Assembly (NCBI RefSeq): GCF_963576615.1
Contig: NC_088709.1
Span: 20,601,243-20,665,242, forward strand
Origin: Watersipora subatra
Lineage: Eukaryota > Bryozoa > Gymnolaemata > Cheilostomatida > Watersiporidae
Length of the DNA: 64,000 bases
Direction: 5' to 3'
The position numbers and the translations under genes are program-made. The notes beneath the pieces were generated by a model. It saw nothing but the letters and a program-made list of their open reading frames with translations, was not told the DNA's origin and ran no database searches. Shown piece by piece: positions 22,766 to 34,870 of this stretch. The stretch's first letter is position 1; each line of letters starts with the position of its first letter.

Positions 22766-23755
22766 AGTTTGAGTGTTTTAAAACACTCACAACCAAATTT
22801 ATGTTTTTGATGCATTTTAGTGAATTTTGGTCGCATAACTGCACATTTTCATGCGAATACACAATATCAAAGTAACATGAAAAGTTAGTAGCCGTGTAAT
22901 CAGGGCTACACACTCAGTAACAAATAAAACTGAATGTAAAATAATGCAATTAAAAAGTCACCAAGAACTCCCTTGCCAGTGGTTTTCTGAACAGTGAAGA
23001 ATTATCAGAACTAAACTCTTCTTTCCATGTAACTAGTAGAATTTCCAACTAACAAAAGGACTTAATGCAACATCCATGTAATTATTGGTAACAGGGAACA
23101 TAAAACATTGAGGTGTAGCATACAAGAACAAACAATTGGTTTGAGAACATAAAATTGGTTCTTGGAGAACTCTCATACTTTCAGAGCCACCAGCCCCCAT
23201 CTTCTTCTTCAATTGTAGAATTTTTGCTGGGCGTTACTTTCTCTAGGAAAGTTACGAACAAATCTCCGTCAATCTCTATCATAGCCACTATCTCTATCAT
23301 ACATACTTCTTATATCGGTTTCGTGTTTTACTGTATACTTTGATGAGCACATAGTCGCCAATTCTTGCATTGAACTTTATGATAATATATGCCTCCTCAT
23401 ATGAGAAGTTAGGGAACTTTATTTCTGGTTCTGTATTTGATGACTCAGGAGCTTATGATTACTTGCTTCACTTCCCTTTAATTTTTCCAATTTTGTTGCC
23501 TCAGCCTCTAGCTGTAGCTTCATTAGGGTGTCAGTCAATAAGAATGTTCGACCTCTTTTATGCTCTCATTTTTACGGGACTAGCTTTGGGCGCTCAAACA
23601 GACTTGAGGGAGAAACATTTATTGCTCCGGTATTCACCGGTTGATCTCTAGAGGGATCCGAAATAGGCTTCTGAAATAGATGTTGAGATTAGAATTAGAA
23701 AAAAATAGATGTTGAGACAACAGGCCCATCTGTAACAGCTACCTGATGTAATATA

Positions 23756-25009
23756 CCCTAGGACACTTATATTTCGCTAGTATTTAGTTTCGTGAGTAGC
23801 ACACAGAATAAAATTTCGCTGCAACTTAATTTCGCGGCTCTGATGAGTTCGAAAATATAGTGATGTGAAAATAAATGCAGTTGAAAAAACAGATTACATT
23901 CCTCAGGTCCAGTTTGCTAATAAGAAAAAAATTCAATTTGGGACTAGTTCGTATTTGTAAACCACAGGTTGAAATGTGTGGGTGAGATCGGCAATTCATA
24001 TGGATCACTTGCTGCCATTTGTTTTTTAGACTATCAATGACGTGTAGGTTCCTACCGCTGTGACTTTCACATTCGAATCCCAAGAAAAAGAAAATAGATA
24101 GGTAGCAACCAACTTCACAACCAAAACTGTATAACCCTTACGCTGCCATAAACGCATTTATGCGTTTTCTAGGGGCCACTGCCATAAACGCATTTTGCGG
24201 ACTTTCTCAGCAATTGTCTGGTAACCTGATTTTATTTTTTGTTGACCACATAACCCACGGTCTTTAAGTGTTTTATGAAATTGACTGTGTTGTCCGAAGA
24301 TTTCTCTATAAAAGCAGCCTAAAACAAAGAAGCAGTTTTAAACTTTTGTTTGAGAATTGCTAATCTAAAAACGAACATTTTTCTGTTAGTTCATTAACTA
24401 CCCCGCGCGAGTCATAAAACAGGTAATTAGTTGTTGATGACATAATAGCCAATTTAGATTTTCGTGATTATACCGATAATTAAAGTAGAACTTGAAAAAA
24501 TACTGTATACATATCATGAAGCAATATCGACAATTTCGGTAAAATGGCTGGCACTAGGCCGGTAGCTAATTTGTACATGGTTGGCAGTGGAAGAGATAAT
24601 GTGGTTAGACCTGATGAAGGTTGATATTGTTTTTGGTTGGTAATAAAATTCATCATTACAATAATTATTCTGCAATTTTATGACTTCACCTACCAGACTT
24701 TCATCCTCATCAGTTACAAATTCGGTGACTAAACTGATATAATCTTAATTTGCTTTGCCATGCTGCTCAGTCGGTGTATTAGCTATAATGAGTGTACCAG
24801 AAATTTCCCATTGATCCCAACCACAGACGAAAATTGCCTGCATTTCTAATATGACGATTTTATTGTGAATATCAATGAACAAAGCTATTTAACTTCGCGT
24901 TTTCGCTCGTTCGTTATGATAGTTTAGTTTCGCTCATTAAATTTTCGCGAGAGGATGACACCGCGAAAACGCGAAAGTTAGATGCCGCGAATACATAAGT
25001 GTCCTAAGG
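23756..25009. mobile_element. TA-flanked MITE inside the transposase pseudogene
   Basis: Termini CCCTAGGACACTTATATTTC and inverted ATACATAAGTGTCCTAAGG, flanked by TA (23754-23755 and 25010-25011). Both subterminal zones are rich in TTTCGCG-like words. 1254 bp, no transposase of its own. TA duplication fits Tc1/mariner-type mobility. Confidence 0.75.
24135..24596. mobile_element. Possible piggyBac-like MITE nested in the TA-flanked MITE
   Basis: CCCTTACGCTGCCA at the left and its approximate inverse TGGCAGTGGAAGAG at the right, each with a second GGCC-x-CTGCCA-like word about 35 bp inward. ATAA flanks both sides (24131-24134 and 24597-24600), a variant of the TTAA duplication. The left end also holds CTGCCATAAACGCATTT twice. 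The ends match imperfectly. Confidence 0.45.
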
Positions 25010-25399
25010 TAGCATTATCCAGCTCAGGTCTGTCTTTCATTTCTGCAGCTACGAAATCACACTCCTCAAAGATGCCAGAATTCATGTGGCTTAAAACTTT
25101 GACAGAATATTCTGAGGGGTCAAGGCGTTTGTGACGGCATCCTTGTTGAACTCACTAACAGTAAAAATCTGTATGGTTTGGCCATGGTTATTGCGCATCA
25201 ATCATCAGCTGCTTGGTTATAGTATGCTTTGAATGACCCATATATCAAAACGTCTACGGGTTAGATTCGAAGGCTTGTATGAGATGGTATTGTGAAGATT
25301 ACTATCACATTCTCTTTATCCTCTGAGATCGACTGAATGTTAACATGAGATGTGTGATTATTGAGAATTGAAAGCATTGACATATTGACCAAGTACTTA

Positions 25400-26754
25400 A
25401 TTAATGATATAAATTGAGAATTATTTTGTAGCTAAGCAAGCTTTATGGTCACCACATAGGTAAAGAAGAGAGAGGCAAAGTGAATTTTTATTACTATAAC
25501 ATGTCAAGAGTCACTAACATATGATTGGCTAACAAGATGGCAAGCAACACTAACACTAACAAACAGCTGCATGAAAAAAGAGGTCAAAAACTGAGCATCA
25601 GTAATTAAGAAAGAAGGCTGCTTCTAAATGCTAGACCACCAAGTATGATTTATAAAATAACAAAAAAGTACAAACAAGAAACTCCAGTTCTACTGTCAGA
25701 CATTCTATCCACTATGCACAGCTTACTTACCATACTATAGAATAATTGTTCATGTAATTGTTACACTTACCAATTGGTAGTAGCAGGTAGTTAAAATACT
25801 CATGCTTCAGCTAACACTTGATTAAACTTCTACAAGAACGAGATGTGGCTATACTTAGCAAAAGTGTTATAGGTTTAAGTATATGTCTATAACTAAACCT
25901 AATTAAACTTATAAAACACAGAAATTATAAAAGACCTTTATTTAAAATTAGAATAATAAAGATATGTCTGTTGTATATGAAGCTTGGAAATACACTTTTT
26001 TGTAAAAACATGTTTTATTACTGTACAATGCCGGAAATGCAACTAGGTTCATTATATATTGGATTATCCAACAAAATTAGATTTCCTGCTTGGATAACCA
26101 ACAGTTTGATTATTATCAATTATCAGTACCTGGATAATAATAACAACACAAAAATGTAATATTATTAAACCTAAACTAGGAATGCTTACACTGTGTTTCT
26201 ATTCTGATTACCTATTTGCCTACTTAACTTGAAAGTACTCTATAAGGTATTACTAACATTACTGGATTCATACATGCAAGTGACAGTCATGGAAACAACT
26301 GTTCTGATGTAAACTGGTTATATGAACTAATGTACAATAGAGATTAGCATCTAAGGTCATCATTGTGATTTCTTGTACTACGTTTAAAGCATGCTTGTTC
26401 ACAGCATTTAACATTTACACCAAGTTTGCGTTGATCTCGAGTCTGGCCGATCTTTTTGCAGTGACTGTGCTAAGCCTGCTTACTATTAGGTCTAAAAGTG
26501 GTTCTTTCCGGTTGTGTTCATATTTCAAAACCTACAGTTCTGAATCAATGTGATTGGTTGTTGAGCCGCTTTATAGCTTACAATGAACGACCGGTAACTG
26601 TAATAATTTCTGGTAACTGTGTTGCTAAAAGTATAAAACACTGAGGCCACCAAGGTATATCAAACATGGACAATTTACTTCGTCACAATGTTTGATAGGA
26701 TATTTAATTGGTTGACTTAAACCAATCACCCTCACCGATCCTCAAATCATTATA
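25400..26754. other. Intergenic, nothing firm
   Basis: AT-rich. Short open frames at 25971-26159 and 26365-26553 lack motifs and splice context. Confidence 0.4.
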
Positions 26755-29689
26755 TTGTAAAACCTCGAACTGAAAGCCATGGCGCACTATTTTTCAACCC
26801 TTCCTTTTTAGTGGCTGCCAATTAGAGGCGGCATTCAAGTAGAGGCTGGCGCTATATTTTCCAAATGGCTCATCAGAACTTTCGGAAGATAAATTTTGCC
26901 CAATTACGAGCGAAGCAAATATTGCCCATATTTGCTGACCTTTTCTGGTGGAGCGATATTAAACCACTTGGATGCAATCAAATTACTAACTTACCTCTAA
27001 CTTGTCAAAGATCTCTTAGAAAATTTGCATCGAGAAACCAATAATATTACTACCAGTTGATTTATATTGCTTGCAATTGACCTGCGATGATATTATAGTC
27101 TGTGTCCTTCTTTGGAAATTTGTTTGCATTCTCAATTTTTATTTCATTTTAAATTTGAAGACATTTTCTTATTTTTATGTTTAACATTGTTGAATAAAAG
27201 TTCATTGCACTCATAACTATGTTTGCTACAATTTACAGCCATAACTAGCTTTTTATGCACAATATAAGTGGAATTACTAGCATCGATCCATTGTAAGCCG
27301 TGTTAAGATAGCTGCAAGGATGCTATTAGATAACATGCCATAAATCTGCATATTTGTAAGTTTTATGATGATAATTTATCATATGATACAAATATATATT
27401 CATAAACAAGTGACATAGACGAACCACGCTTATATTACATGCAAAAACAAAACCAATGTTTTTAAAGCAAAAATGATTCCATCGTTTGCCCGGATAGCTG
27501 CATTCTGATTGTTGCTTTTAATGGAACTAACATCGTGTAGTTGTCCAATGCATTCCACAATATCTTTTTGCGTCAACTTTTCTCCTGCACTGTTTAACTC
27601 TTTCGCTACCGCAAGCCAATGTCTCGGCTCAGGCTATCTTATCTTTGTGGCTGGAAGCCGTTACGTCAGCTTTTAGACAATGTGTTAGTTTATTTACAAT
27701 TACTCAGATCTAACTTCATGTAAACCAATAAATTTTGGTCTCAATGGAAACAAGCTTGTTGCTAATGATATAGACTGATCAGCATCCTCTCACTAGCGGC
27801 TCACTGATTATCTAACAGAAAGTTCACCGCAGAAAAATCACAGACAAAAACTACCTCTGGTGGTGGTTTACAGCTGTAGAAGCTTGTATCATTCTTAGCT
27901 ATTTGGTCTCCAGTAACAATATATCAAGTGATTCTGACTCTTTTGTTGCATGTACTTAATTTAAAATTACTTTAAAGATGTTGTTGCGTCAGATGATTGA
28001 GTTGATTTTAAAACAAAGAATTTTATTTTGTCTATTATTTTATATTGTTGTTTGATGTGTTAGGGAATTTCATTGTCAAGATATTTGAAGATTAAAACCG
28101 AAAAAATTGGATTGCGGTTAAAACGCTTGGGCAAAAACATGCCTAGACTTGCCCAAAATAATGGAACACGTGATATAACCTGTCTCTATATCTCGTATTC
28201 AACATCGGTTAATATGATAACAGTATAGTCCTACGCGGCTCTATTGGCATATATTTAATTTTGTATTTGCTGATGCTGGCTAGAATAAAATTTTAAATCC
28301 AGCTACTGATACATTATTATGAATGGTTCAAACGCCTTGAATAGGGGAAATTTAAGAGTTGTCATATCTACTTCTTTTGAATGCTGTGTGATAATTTGAA
28401 TACCGACTACCGATTCTACCGGTTTGCTGTAATTAGGTCGTTGAGTTAGCTTATTTCATCACGGCCTTTGTATCAGCTAAGTTCTCAGTTGCTACACACA
28501 CACTGGAAACTAGCTACTAAAAATAGGCACGCCGCCATCTTTGGCAAAGATATGTTCGACTATATGGCGGAACTAACTGCATCCCAAAAATTCATGTATA
28601 GTCTACGTTATCTAGTCATTATTAGTATCAATTTGTAGAAAATTTTAGTGGTCCATGCAATTAGTTAATTCCAGTACAAAACGAATTGTTTGAAGAGTTG
28701 ACCCAATTTGTGAATGCAAAACAACGTCAAGTTTGTCGAAATCAATTAACCCACAGCCTGCTGTTTTCACTTTGTAGGATGGAGCATAAAATATTTTAAA
28801 CATGATATTTGGTCTGTTAGAATTGAGTCGAGCTATTCAAACGTACCTGCCAATACAGCTTTTATTACGCTTCATAAATCCATCTATCAGAGAATATTTC
28901 AGCAATTCTAATTTTTTTCAACAACCTGTTCTCTTTAAATTAAGTGCATATCTTCATCTTTTCCCAAGTTATCACAAAATTGGTTACATGTCAACATTTG
29001 TGTGAATAGAAAAAAATTTGGCAAAGCTTAAAATAAAGTCTGTTGCGAAAAAGTTAGCTAGTTGATATTAGCTTCCAAACAATTTTTTGGCAGAGAAAAA
29101 CTTTTACACCCCGCATTTAGCACAAATGCGATGTGAAAAAGTTTTGCTCAATTAACCTTTACTCATTGCATTTAGCTTTCTGCAAAACTTGCCAACTGTT
29201 TTTAGTGCATGTTATTCGAAGTATTAAAACTGTGTTAAACAAAAAACTATTATTACCGTGAGACAGTAATTATTTCTACAGGTTTGCTTTGAATGTTAAT
29301 CTATTATCATAAATTTAACCCGTTTTTTATATATGTAGGCTCTTTGAAAGTATCAAGACCATGTTAAACAAAGAACTACTATTAGCCTTAGACCGATAGT
29401 AGTTATTGCTATGGTGTTGCTTTCAAAGTTTTAATGAGAAAGAAACAAAAAGCATTGGAGTTAGACGGCGAGAAAATGGATTGTTAAAAATGTAAATAAT
29501 CCATTATTAATACGATTTTTTAGCTTTTTTTCTCTGATCATTTTATATTGTGGGTTCATAAAGGTCCAAGATAAGCAAAGCGGCACTCAAATGGAAGTGG
29601 CATTCAAATAGAGAATGGCACACTAATTTTCAACCCTTTTTTAGTAGTGGCAGTCAAATAGATGTGACATGCAATTTGAGGTTTTACAG
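26755..29689 (-). mobile_element. F1-family inverted-repeat element, copy 1 (reversed)
   Basis: Ends are TTGTAAAACCTCGAACTGAA on the left and ...TTTGAGGTTTTACAG on the right, flanked by TA. About 2.9 kb. The right part has two tandem ~130-bp subunits (TATCAAGACCATGTTAAAC... and CTACTATTAGCC...), also seen in copy 4. The CAGTAAAACCTC end type suggests a pogo/Tc1-like element. No intact transposase. Confidence 0.7.
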
Positions 29690-30803
29690 TAATTGTCAAG
29701 ACTACCGACAAACCTTTAACTCAACCCCATCTTTATTTGAAGGTCACCCCTATTTGACCACCACAATAGGAGAAGGTTGAAAAATAGGGTGCCGCCCTTG
29801 AATTGAACACCACCTCAATTTGACCATCACTTTGACTCTCTTTGATCTATGTGATCTCATAGTAGCAAGTGATCGGCAATATTGTAGTAATAATGACTTA
29901 GATCAATAACAATTAATGCTTTCGTTGTATCTGTTCAGATCGAACTCCGTTTTTGGACTTGAAAGCTCTTTGGTTTTTCGTTAAATTTTGTAAGAAGCAC
30001 CATAGAAGCACCAACATTTAATAATGTTTCAAACTAATAGCAGTTGCTTGTTTTATGCAGTCTTAACACTTCAGCTTTCGAGTAAAACGATTTAAATTTA
30101 TTATGGTATAAAAACAATTAATATTAGGCTAAAAGTTGTCTTTAGCACCCATTCAGTCAAAAGTTTATTGTTATCCAAGCGGATTGCACCGGGTACAGAT
30201 TTCGCTTTGCTATTTTATGGCACTAATATCGACTAGTTGAGCAGTGCAGAAGAAGAGTAGAGGTCAGAAAATGTTGTGAAAAGTATTTAACAGCTAATAG
30301 CTGTTTGTTTCATCAATTGGAACAATCAGAACACAACTGCCTGAACAAATAATGCAAATATTGTTGTTTCAACATTTTTAATTTTTGTTTGTGTATGTAC
30401 TATAAGTATTGCTTGTTTTTTACTTGCTCTTAATACTATACTTATAGAATTTGATGACAATTATTATGTAACTTATTTAATTTGCAGATTTATAGAAGAT
30501 GATTTGATAGAATGATTTCGCTAGCCTCAACTCGGTTTGCTATGAAGTCGCTTTTTTCTATTGCTCATAAAAACCAGCTTTGGCTCCAAGCTGTAGCAAA
30601 CATATCGATGAGTGCAATGATATTTTTTGCACCGTTGTTAATTATAGTTATAAAGAAGAAAATAAGCCAAACAAACTTAGAATGAAATAAAAAAATTCCA
30701 TCTTTAACAATATGCAAAGCATCACACAGGCTATATCATTCAGTTCCTCCTGAACAAGAGTGCAAAATGTAGACAACGTGTGCTATGCACTTAAAAGGGT
30801 TAA

Positions 30804-32781
30804 AGATGTAGTTGCGTCAAAAATGAAATTAGGACCCATAAAAGGCTAAAACATCAGCTACAATTTGATGCCATTTTTGTCTTTGTAGACCAACCCTGTC
30901 CAGAGATATATGCGTTTGAATGAGGCCCTCTTTTAAAAAGCTCACGTTCCAGCGAGTGCCTATTTCGTGACGTCACAAGCAAGGTATCTGAAACGAAACC
31001 ACGAGCAATAAATATGAGGTCGATTCGTTAGCCAATCATGCGTGCGAAATTTTTATATAGGCCGTAATAAATGTTATCACTCGTAAAACGCGTTGTCTGT
31101 GATCTCGAAGATTCTCATCGTTAGAGAATTCTTTCTCATCGTTACTGATTCAATTACTAAGTTATACATAGTTTTAAAATGGCTTCAAGTTCGAGCGACC
31201 GCTACTCAGAGTTATCTGAGCAACTTTTAGTAAAAGATTAGAGTAGACAGCCTATGGCCAAAGCTGACAGGCGTCAGCAGCGTTTTGCTGCAGAAGAAGA
31301 CAGAATGGAGGTAAATTAACTTAGAGCCTTCTATACTTTAGTAAATGTAATATTTTTTATAGTCATAAATACATATACTAATTAATAAAATGATAATTCT
31401 TTGCTATCTCCAATCATCGTTTCATAGCTTATCTGCCGTTTTACCTAGCTATAATATTTTTTTCGAATTTTCTTTGGTAAATTAGAGTCATGATTACAAA
31501 TTATTTTCACTCGATTGATCATTGCAAATCTTTAATTTCCAGAACCAAAGCTTCGAATCGTTGGCTTGGCGTACTTGTGCCTTTATTAAATGTTTATTCG
31601 TTTTTAAAATTACACTCGCAATCTATTTAACTCCCAATTCGGAAGCTGTCAATAGATACGCTTTAGAATGACATCAATGAATGACATATTTATTGCATCT
31701 ACTTCGTTTACATTTACTTGTTTTACTGATTACAGAATGTTTATGTCGTCCCACCAGCCGAAGAAGCTTTGTCAGTGTGGAAACTGCCATAAAGGAGAAA
31801 GCGAGACTTGAATGCGTGCTGGATGATGTTTTGTTTGAGTTTGTTGCAGTAGATAAATTTGTCTTATTGTATCAGCTAATACTATGTGAGTGGCCACGAC
31901 TTGATGAATATTTTTAATAAAAGCTTTATGCCGAGATGAAAATATTTTTGCTTGTAAAAATTATATAATAAAATAATATTGTTGAAGATAATGCAAAACA
32001 TGATTTGCAGAATATTGTAGTGAATCGGATATGGTATATGGGTGTCCGCAGAACTGGAGAATGTGAGTTCAAATCCAGTTTGCAGCAGACTTCTCATCCT
32101 TAAAACTCTATCCCTGTCTATATTCTTTTCAAAGAGGTGGCTTGCTTATTTCAATTATTTAGCATTCGGTAAGAATACTAGTAAGAAACTAGTACGTAGG
32201 CAATAGGTAATAGGCGACATAATGTGGGCGGGGCTTATGGAAGGCTGTATATCGTTTATATGGGTAGCTGCAGAACTGTGCTGATACAAAGACCGCGTTC
32301 TACATAAAGTGACTTGACAGAATTACCGTAGACCGGTAGAATTGGTAGTCGGTACCCAAATGTTTACACAACATTTGGAGAAAGTGAGTAGAACAAATTT
32401 TCAATTTTCGTTATTTGAGGCCTTTTAAACATTCATAATAATGCATCTGTAGCAGGATTTAAAATTTTATTTTAGCCAACACGAGCAAATACAAAATAAG
32501 ATATATGCCAATAGAGCCGCGTAAGACTAGACTTTTATCGCAAATAGCCGATGTGAATACGAGAGATAGAGACAGGTTGCCAAACGCGTGACATCATTTT
32601 TGGCGAGGCTGGGCACGTTTTTGTGGCCTGAGCGTTTTTTACGGCGATCAGATTTTTTCGGTTTTAATCTTCGAATATCTTGGCAATGCGATCGCGTAAC
32701 CCAACAAACAACATATCAACTGATAGAGAAAAAGAAATGCTTTCTTTTAAGATCAACTTAAATTTTGACGCAACTACATCT
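30804..32781. mobile_element. TTAA-flanked element K2, copy 1
   Basis: Flanked by TTAA (30800-30803 and 32782-32785), with termini AGATGTAGTTGCGTCAAAA and its inverse. A second, very similar copy is at 61617-63634. 1978 bp, with a GC-richer promoter-like stretch near 32215-32240 (GTGGGCGGGGCTT). It contains a broken two-exon gene. The AG...CT ends with TTAA favour Kolobok; unproven. Confidence 0.85.
31179..31917 (+). pseudogene. Two-exon gene relic inside K2 copy 1
   Basis: Exon 1 (31179-31310) starts MASSSSDRYSELSEQLLVKD, meets TAG at 31239-31241, then continues open (KADRRQQRFAAEEDRME) to a GGAG/GTAAAT donor. Exon 2 starts at 31736 after TTACAG. One frame has CQCGNCHKGESE. After a shift of frame, another has ECVLDDVLFEFVAVDKFVLLYQ and ends WPRLDEYF-stop (31917). 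A Ser-rich start followed by CxCGxC is loosely reminiscent of the P2X7 C-terminal-like proteins common in invertebrates; this is a weak resemblance. Copy 2 (61987-62118 and from 62565) shares the TAG, so the source was already defective or the frame is not what I think. Confidence 0.35.
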
Positions 32782-33104
32782 TTAATCTTACCTTTCAAAA
32801 TGCTAATGAACTTTTTAAAATTACAAAAGCCAGTCTCTATTTGAATGCAATCTCCATTTGACAGCTTTTATCCGGAGAGGGTTGAAAAATAGAGCGTCAT
32901 GGCGTTAAATTTCAGGTTTCACTGTATCTTTTTGTAATAATAAGTTTCTACTTCAATGTTTGCCATTATCTGCCCAACTACAGGGTGAATGTTGTTAGTT
33001 TTATTTACGAGTATACTTCATTAATAAAAAGCTAGTTCTCCCCAATCGCTTGCACGGAAACATGGATGTCACCTAATCTAGTCTTACACTCTTTTTTTAT
33101 TCAG

Positions 33105-33201
33105 ATAAACTGATATCTCCATGTAATGTCTGCCATAAAAACTGTGTTAGTAAAGCCAGACCCAGAAGCAAATGACTTGAGTGACAGTCTCTATCCAACA
33201 G
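33105..33201 (+). CDS. Zinc-finger gene, first coding exon (exon a)
   Basis: After a good acceptor (CTTTTTTTATTCAG) the exon has a short leader, then ATG at 33126-33128 and MSAIKTVLVKPDPEANDLSD...YPTG, with the last codon split by a GTTAGT donor (phase 1). VKPD fits psi-K-x-D/E, the SUMO consensus. The end SLYPTG matches NLYPTG of exon c and NLNPTG of exon f, so the three exons are related. The ATG overlaps the stop of a minimal ATG-TAA upstream frame (33121-33126). It lies between two transposons. Assignment to the zinc-finger gene is inference from paralogy and phase. Confidence 0.5.
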
Positions 33202-33255
33202 GTTAGTCAGAGAGTTCTACTAAACTATGTAAAATATAAAGATTATTGTCCTTAA

Positions 33256-34626
33256 AGAATAGAGAAAGCATAATATTATTATGCTTTATTATTCATCTTG
33301 AGGTGTTGACTGATGTTCTAAAAAAAGAATCAAGGAGATTGACCAACCAGAAGCTGAGATATAGCCAGCCAAACACAGGTCTACCAAAAAACAAAAGTGT
33401 TTTGGTAATCATCAATATATGACGTATGAAATCGACTTGTGTGCCATTGGTCAATTAAGCCAACTAATGCGCTCTCCTATAACAATCACGGCGTTTTAAT
33501 TGGTTTAATCCCTGCAAGTATAGAACAATCAAGTTGGGCCTAACAATCATCGCTCCTAGAATTCCGAACCAGTCCCTCTGACGTGTAGATTAGTTTTAGC
33601 ATAAAATAATTACACGCATCTATTATTTCGCAACATTTCTCTATCTTGCTAGTTCAGCTCAGTTTTGTTGTTCTCCTACTTAGCTTCCCTATTCAGACTC
33701 ATCTTTAGCGTTGTTCAGATTTTTTAGCTATAGCTATAGCTAATAAATAGAATCAATCATCAATCTCGGTTATCATTTGGAATTTTCTACAAATTATATT
33801 AGTTACATCATTTATTCTATACGCAGTTATATTATTATTTCGTATAATATGCATTATGAATATTATATAAATCATAAAAAATAATCATAGATAAGATAAT
33901 AGATCAATAGAAAAATCAAAGCAAAAGTTATCGTTTTCTTTTCTTATAGCAAGAGCAGCACGCACGGTCAAGTTAGTCTTTTTAAGATTATGGCTGTAGT
34001 GAACTTCCAGTCTGTTAATAGTGACGATAATCATGAAAATCAACTGAATGCTGCAGTAGATACACAGTAGAAAAATGATGAAGGAACAAAAAGTCCCATT
34101 CCTATTTCTTATTCTAAACAAACTGCAATCGCGGATATCACATATAGACTATACACGCGCCGTTCGTTGAACAGATGATCTTCGGAGCTTATCCGTGGAG
34201 ATCGAGTTAAAATTTGAAGCACAATAGTCAAAATCTGCTCTTCTGCTTTAAAAAATCATGGCGAGGGGTTGTGGGCAAATGCCTTTACCACACAATGTTT
34301 GGATGATTTTCCTGAGAAACCAGAGCTAGTATGTAAATTATTTACTATCGCGAGAAGCGTTTCACATCTCGTAGCCAAAACAATCATTATACATAACGGC
34401 GGTAAGGGTGCGCTACTCCGGCACATGACCATTAAGTCGATTTTATACGTCACAGTTTTCGGGATTTTCGAAGGGTTTTCCTCTGATTCTTTATTAGGTA
34501 GACCTGTGTTTGGCTGTCTATATCTCAGCTTCTAGGGGGTCAATCTCCTTGATTCTTTTTTTAGAACATCAGTCAACACCTCAAGATAACTAATAAAGCA
34601 TAATAATATTATGCTTTCTCTATTCT
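33256..34626. mobile_element. TTAA-flanked element, family K3
   Basis: Flanked by TTAA (33252-33255 and 34627-34630). Long inverted ends start AGAATAGAGAAAGCATAAT and run well for about 130 bp (through CACCTC.AGAT, TCAAGGAGATTGACC and CACAGGTCTACC), then more loosely. 1371 bp. The open frames at 34256-34535 lie in the right arm and look incidental. Third TTAA/AG...CT family in this window. Confidence 0.85.
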
Positions 34627-34639
34627 TTAAGAATATTTG

Positions 34640-34870
34640 CAATATCTATTCATGTTTTTCATACTCATTTCTTCTTTACTCATGTCGTCTATATCCATTT
34701 TATCTGTACCCATTTCTATTCATCCATATCTTCTGTAGCCAAACTTAATTTATCATTTTCTCTATTTCCATTTTAGAAATGTTTTCTATAAGCCTGTCTG
34801 TTATTTTCATTTTTTTATAGTCATTTCTAGTATAGCTGTTTTCCATAGACATAACTGAACACTTCTTATT
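34640..34870. repeat. Degenerate TTTTCTATAGCCATG-like satellite
   Basis: Loose tandem units such as TTTTCATACTCATTTCTTC, ATATCCATTTTATCTGTACCC and TTTCTAGTATAGCTGTTTTCC. Related arrays are at 1-260 and 46455-46745. Confidence 0.5.

Larger units (their letters stand above)
23165..25395 (-). pseudogene. Pogo/Tigger (DDE_1, jerky/CENP-B type) transposase remnant
   Basis: Fragments in order on the minus strand: LSILNNHTSHVNIQ near 25340-25390, the second catalytic block, with the usual D of LDNH replaced by N. Next is FTIPSHTSLRI-stop-PVDV, the third-D block, followed by YGSFKAYYNQAADD. Then TPQNILS, GIFEECDFVAA and DRPELDN (about 25020-25130). A 1254-bp element interrupts (23756-25009). Past it come GRTFLLTDTLMKLQLEAEA and, nearer 23200-23420, RIGDYVLIKVYSKTRNRYKKY, tail segments known in such transposases. 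Stops and frameshifts are numerous and the N-terminal DNA-binding domain is absent. Catalytic order and spacing make the family call reasonable. Confidence 0.6.
29711..32924 (+). mobile_element. F1-family element, copy 2, carrying a K2 insertion
   Basis: The left end has TTTGAAGGTCACCCCTATTTG and ATTTGACCATCACTTTGA. The right end has GGGTTGAAAAATAGAGCGTC and ...GGTTTCACTG. Between them a 1978-bp TTAA element has inserted (30804-32781), leaving only about 140 bp of the right arm. Confidence 0.65.

Noticed and set aside
23155..23651. Two plus-strand open frames of 62 and 93 codons
   Set aside because: They are antisense to the transposase tail fragments, which make better protein sense on the minus strand.
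26040..26115. GGATTATCC/GGATAACC words resembling pogo-type terminal repeats
   Set aside because: No matching inverted end or TA duplication could be placed.
32035..32095. tRNA-like or SINE-like text (GAGTTCAAATCCAG) in K2, also at 62897
   Set aside because: It resembles a B box, but no convincing A box or T-stem pairing is present.
31882..32097. 71-codon minus-strand frame duplicated at 62710-62925
   Set aside because: Its presence in both K2 copies follows from element identity; no motif and no splice context.
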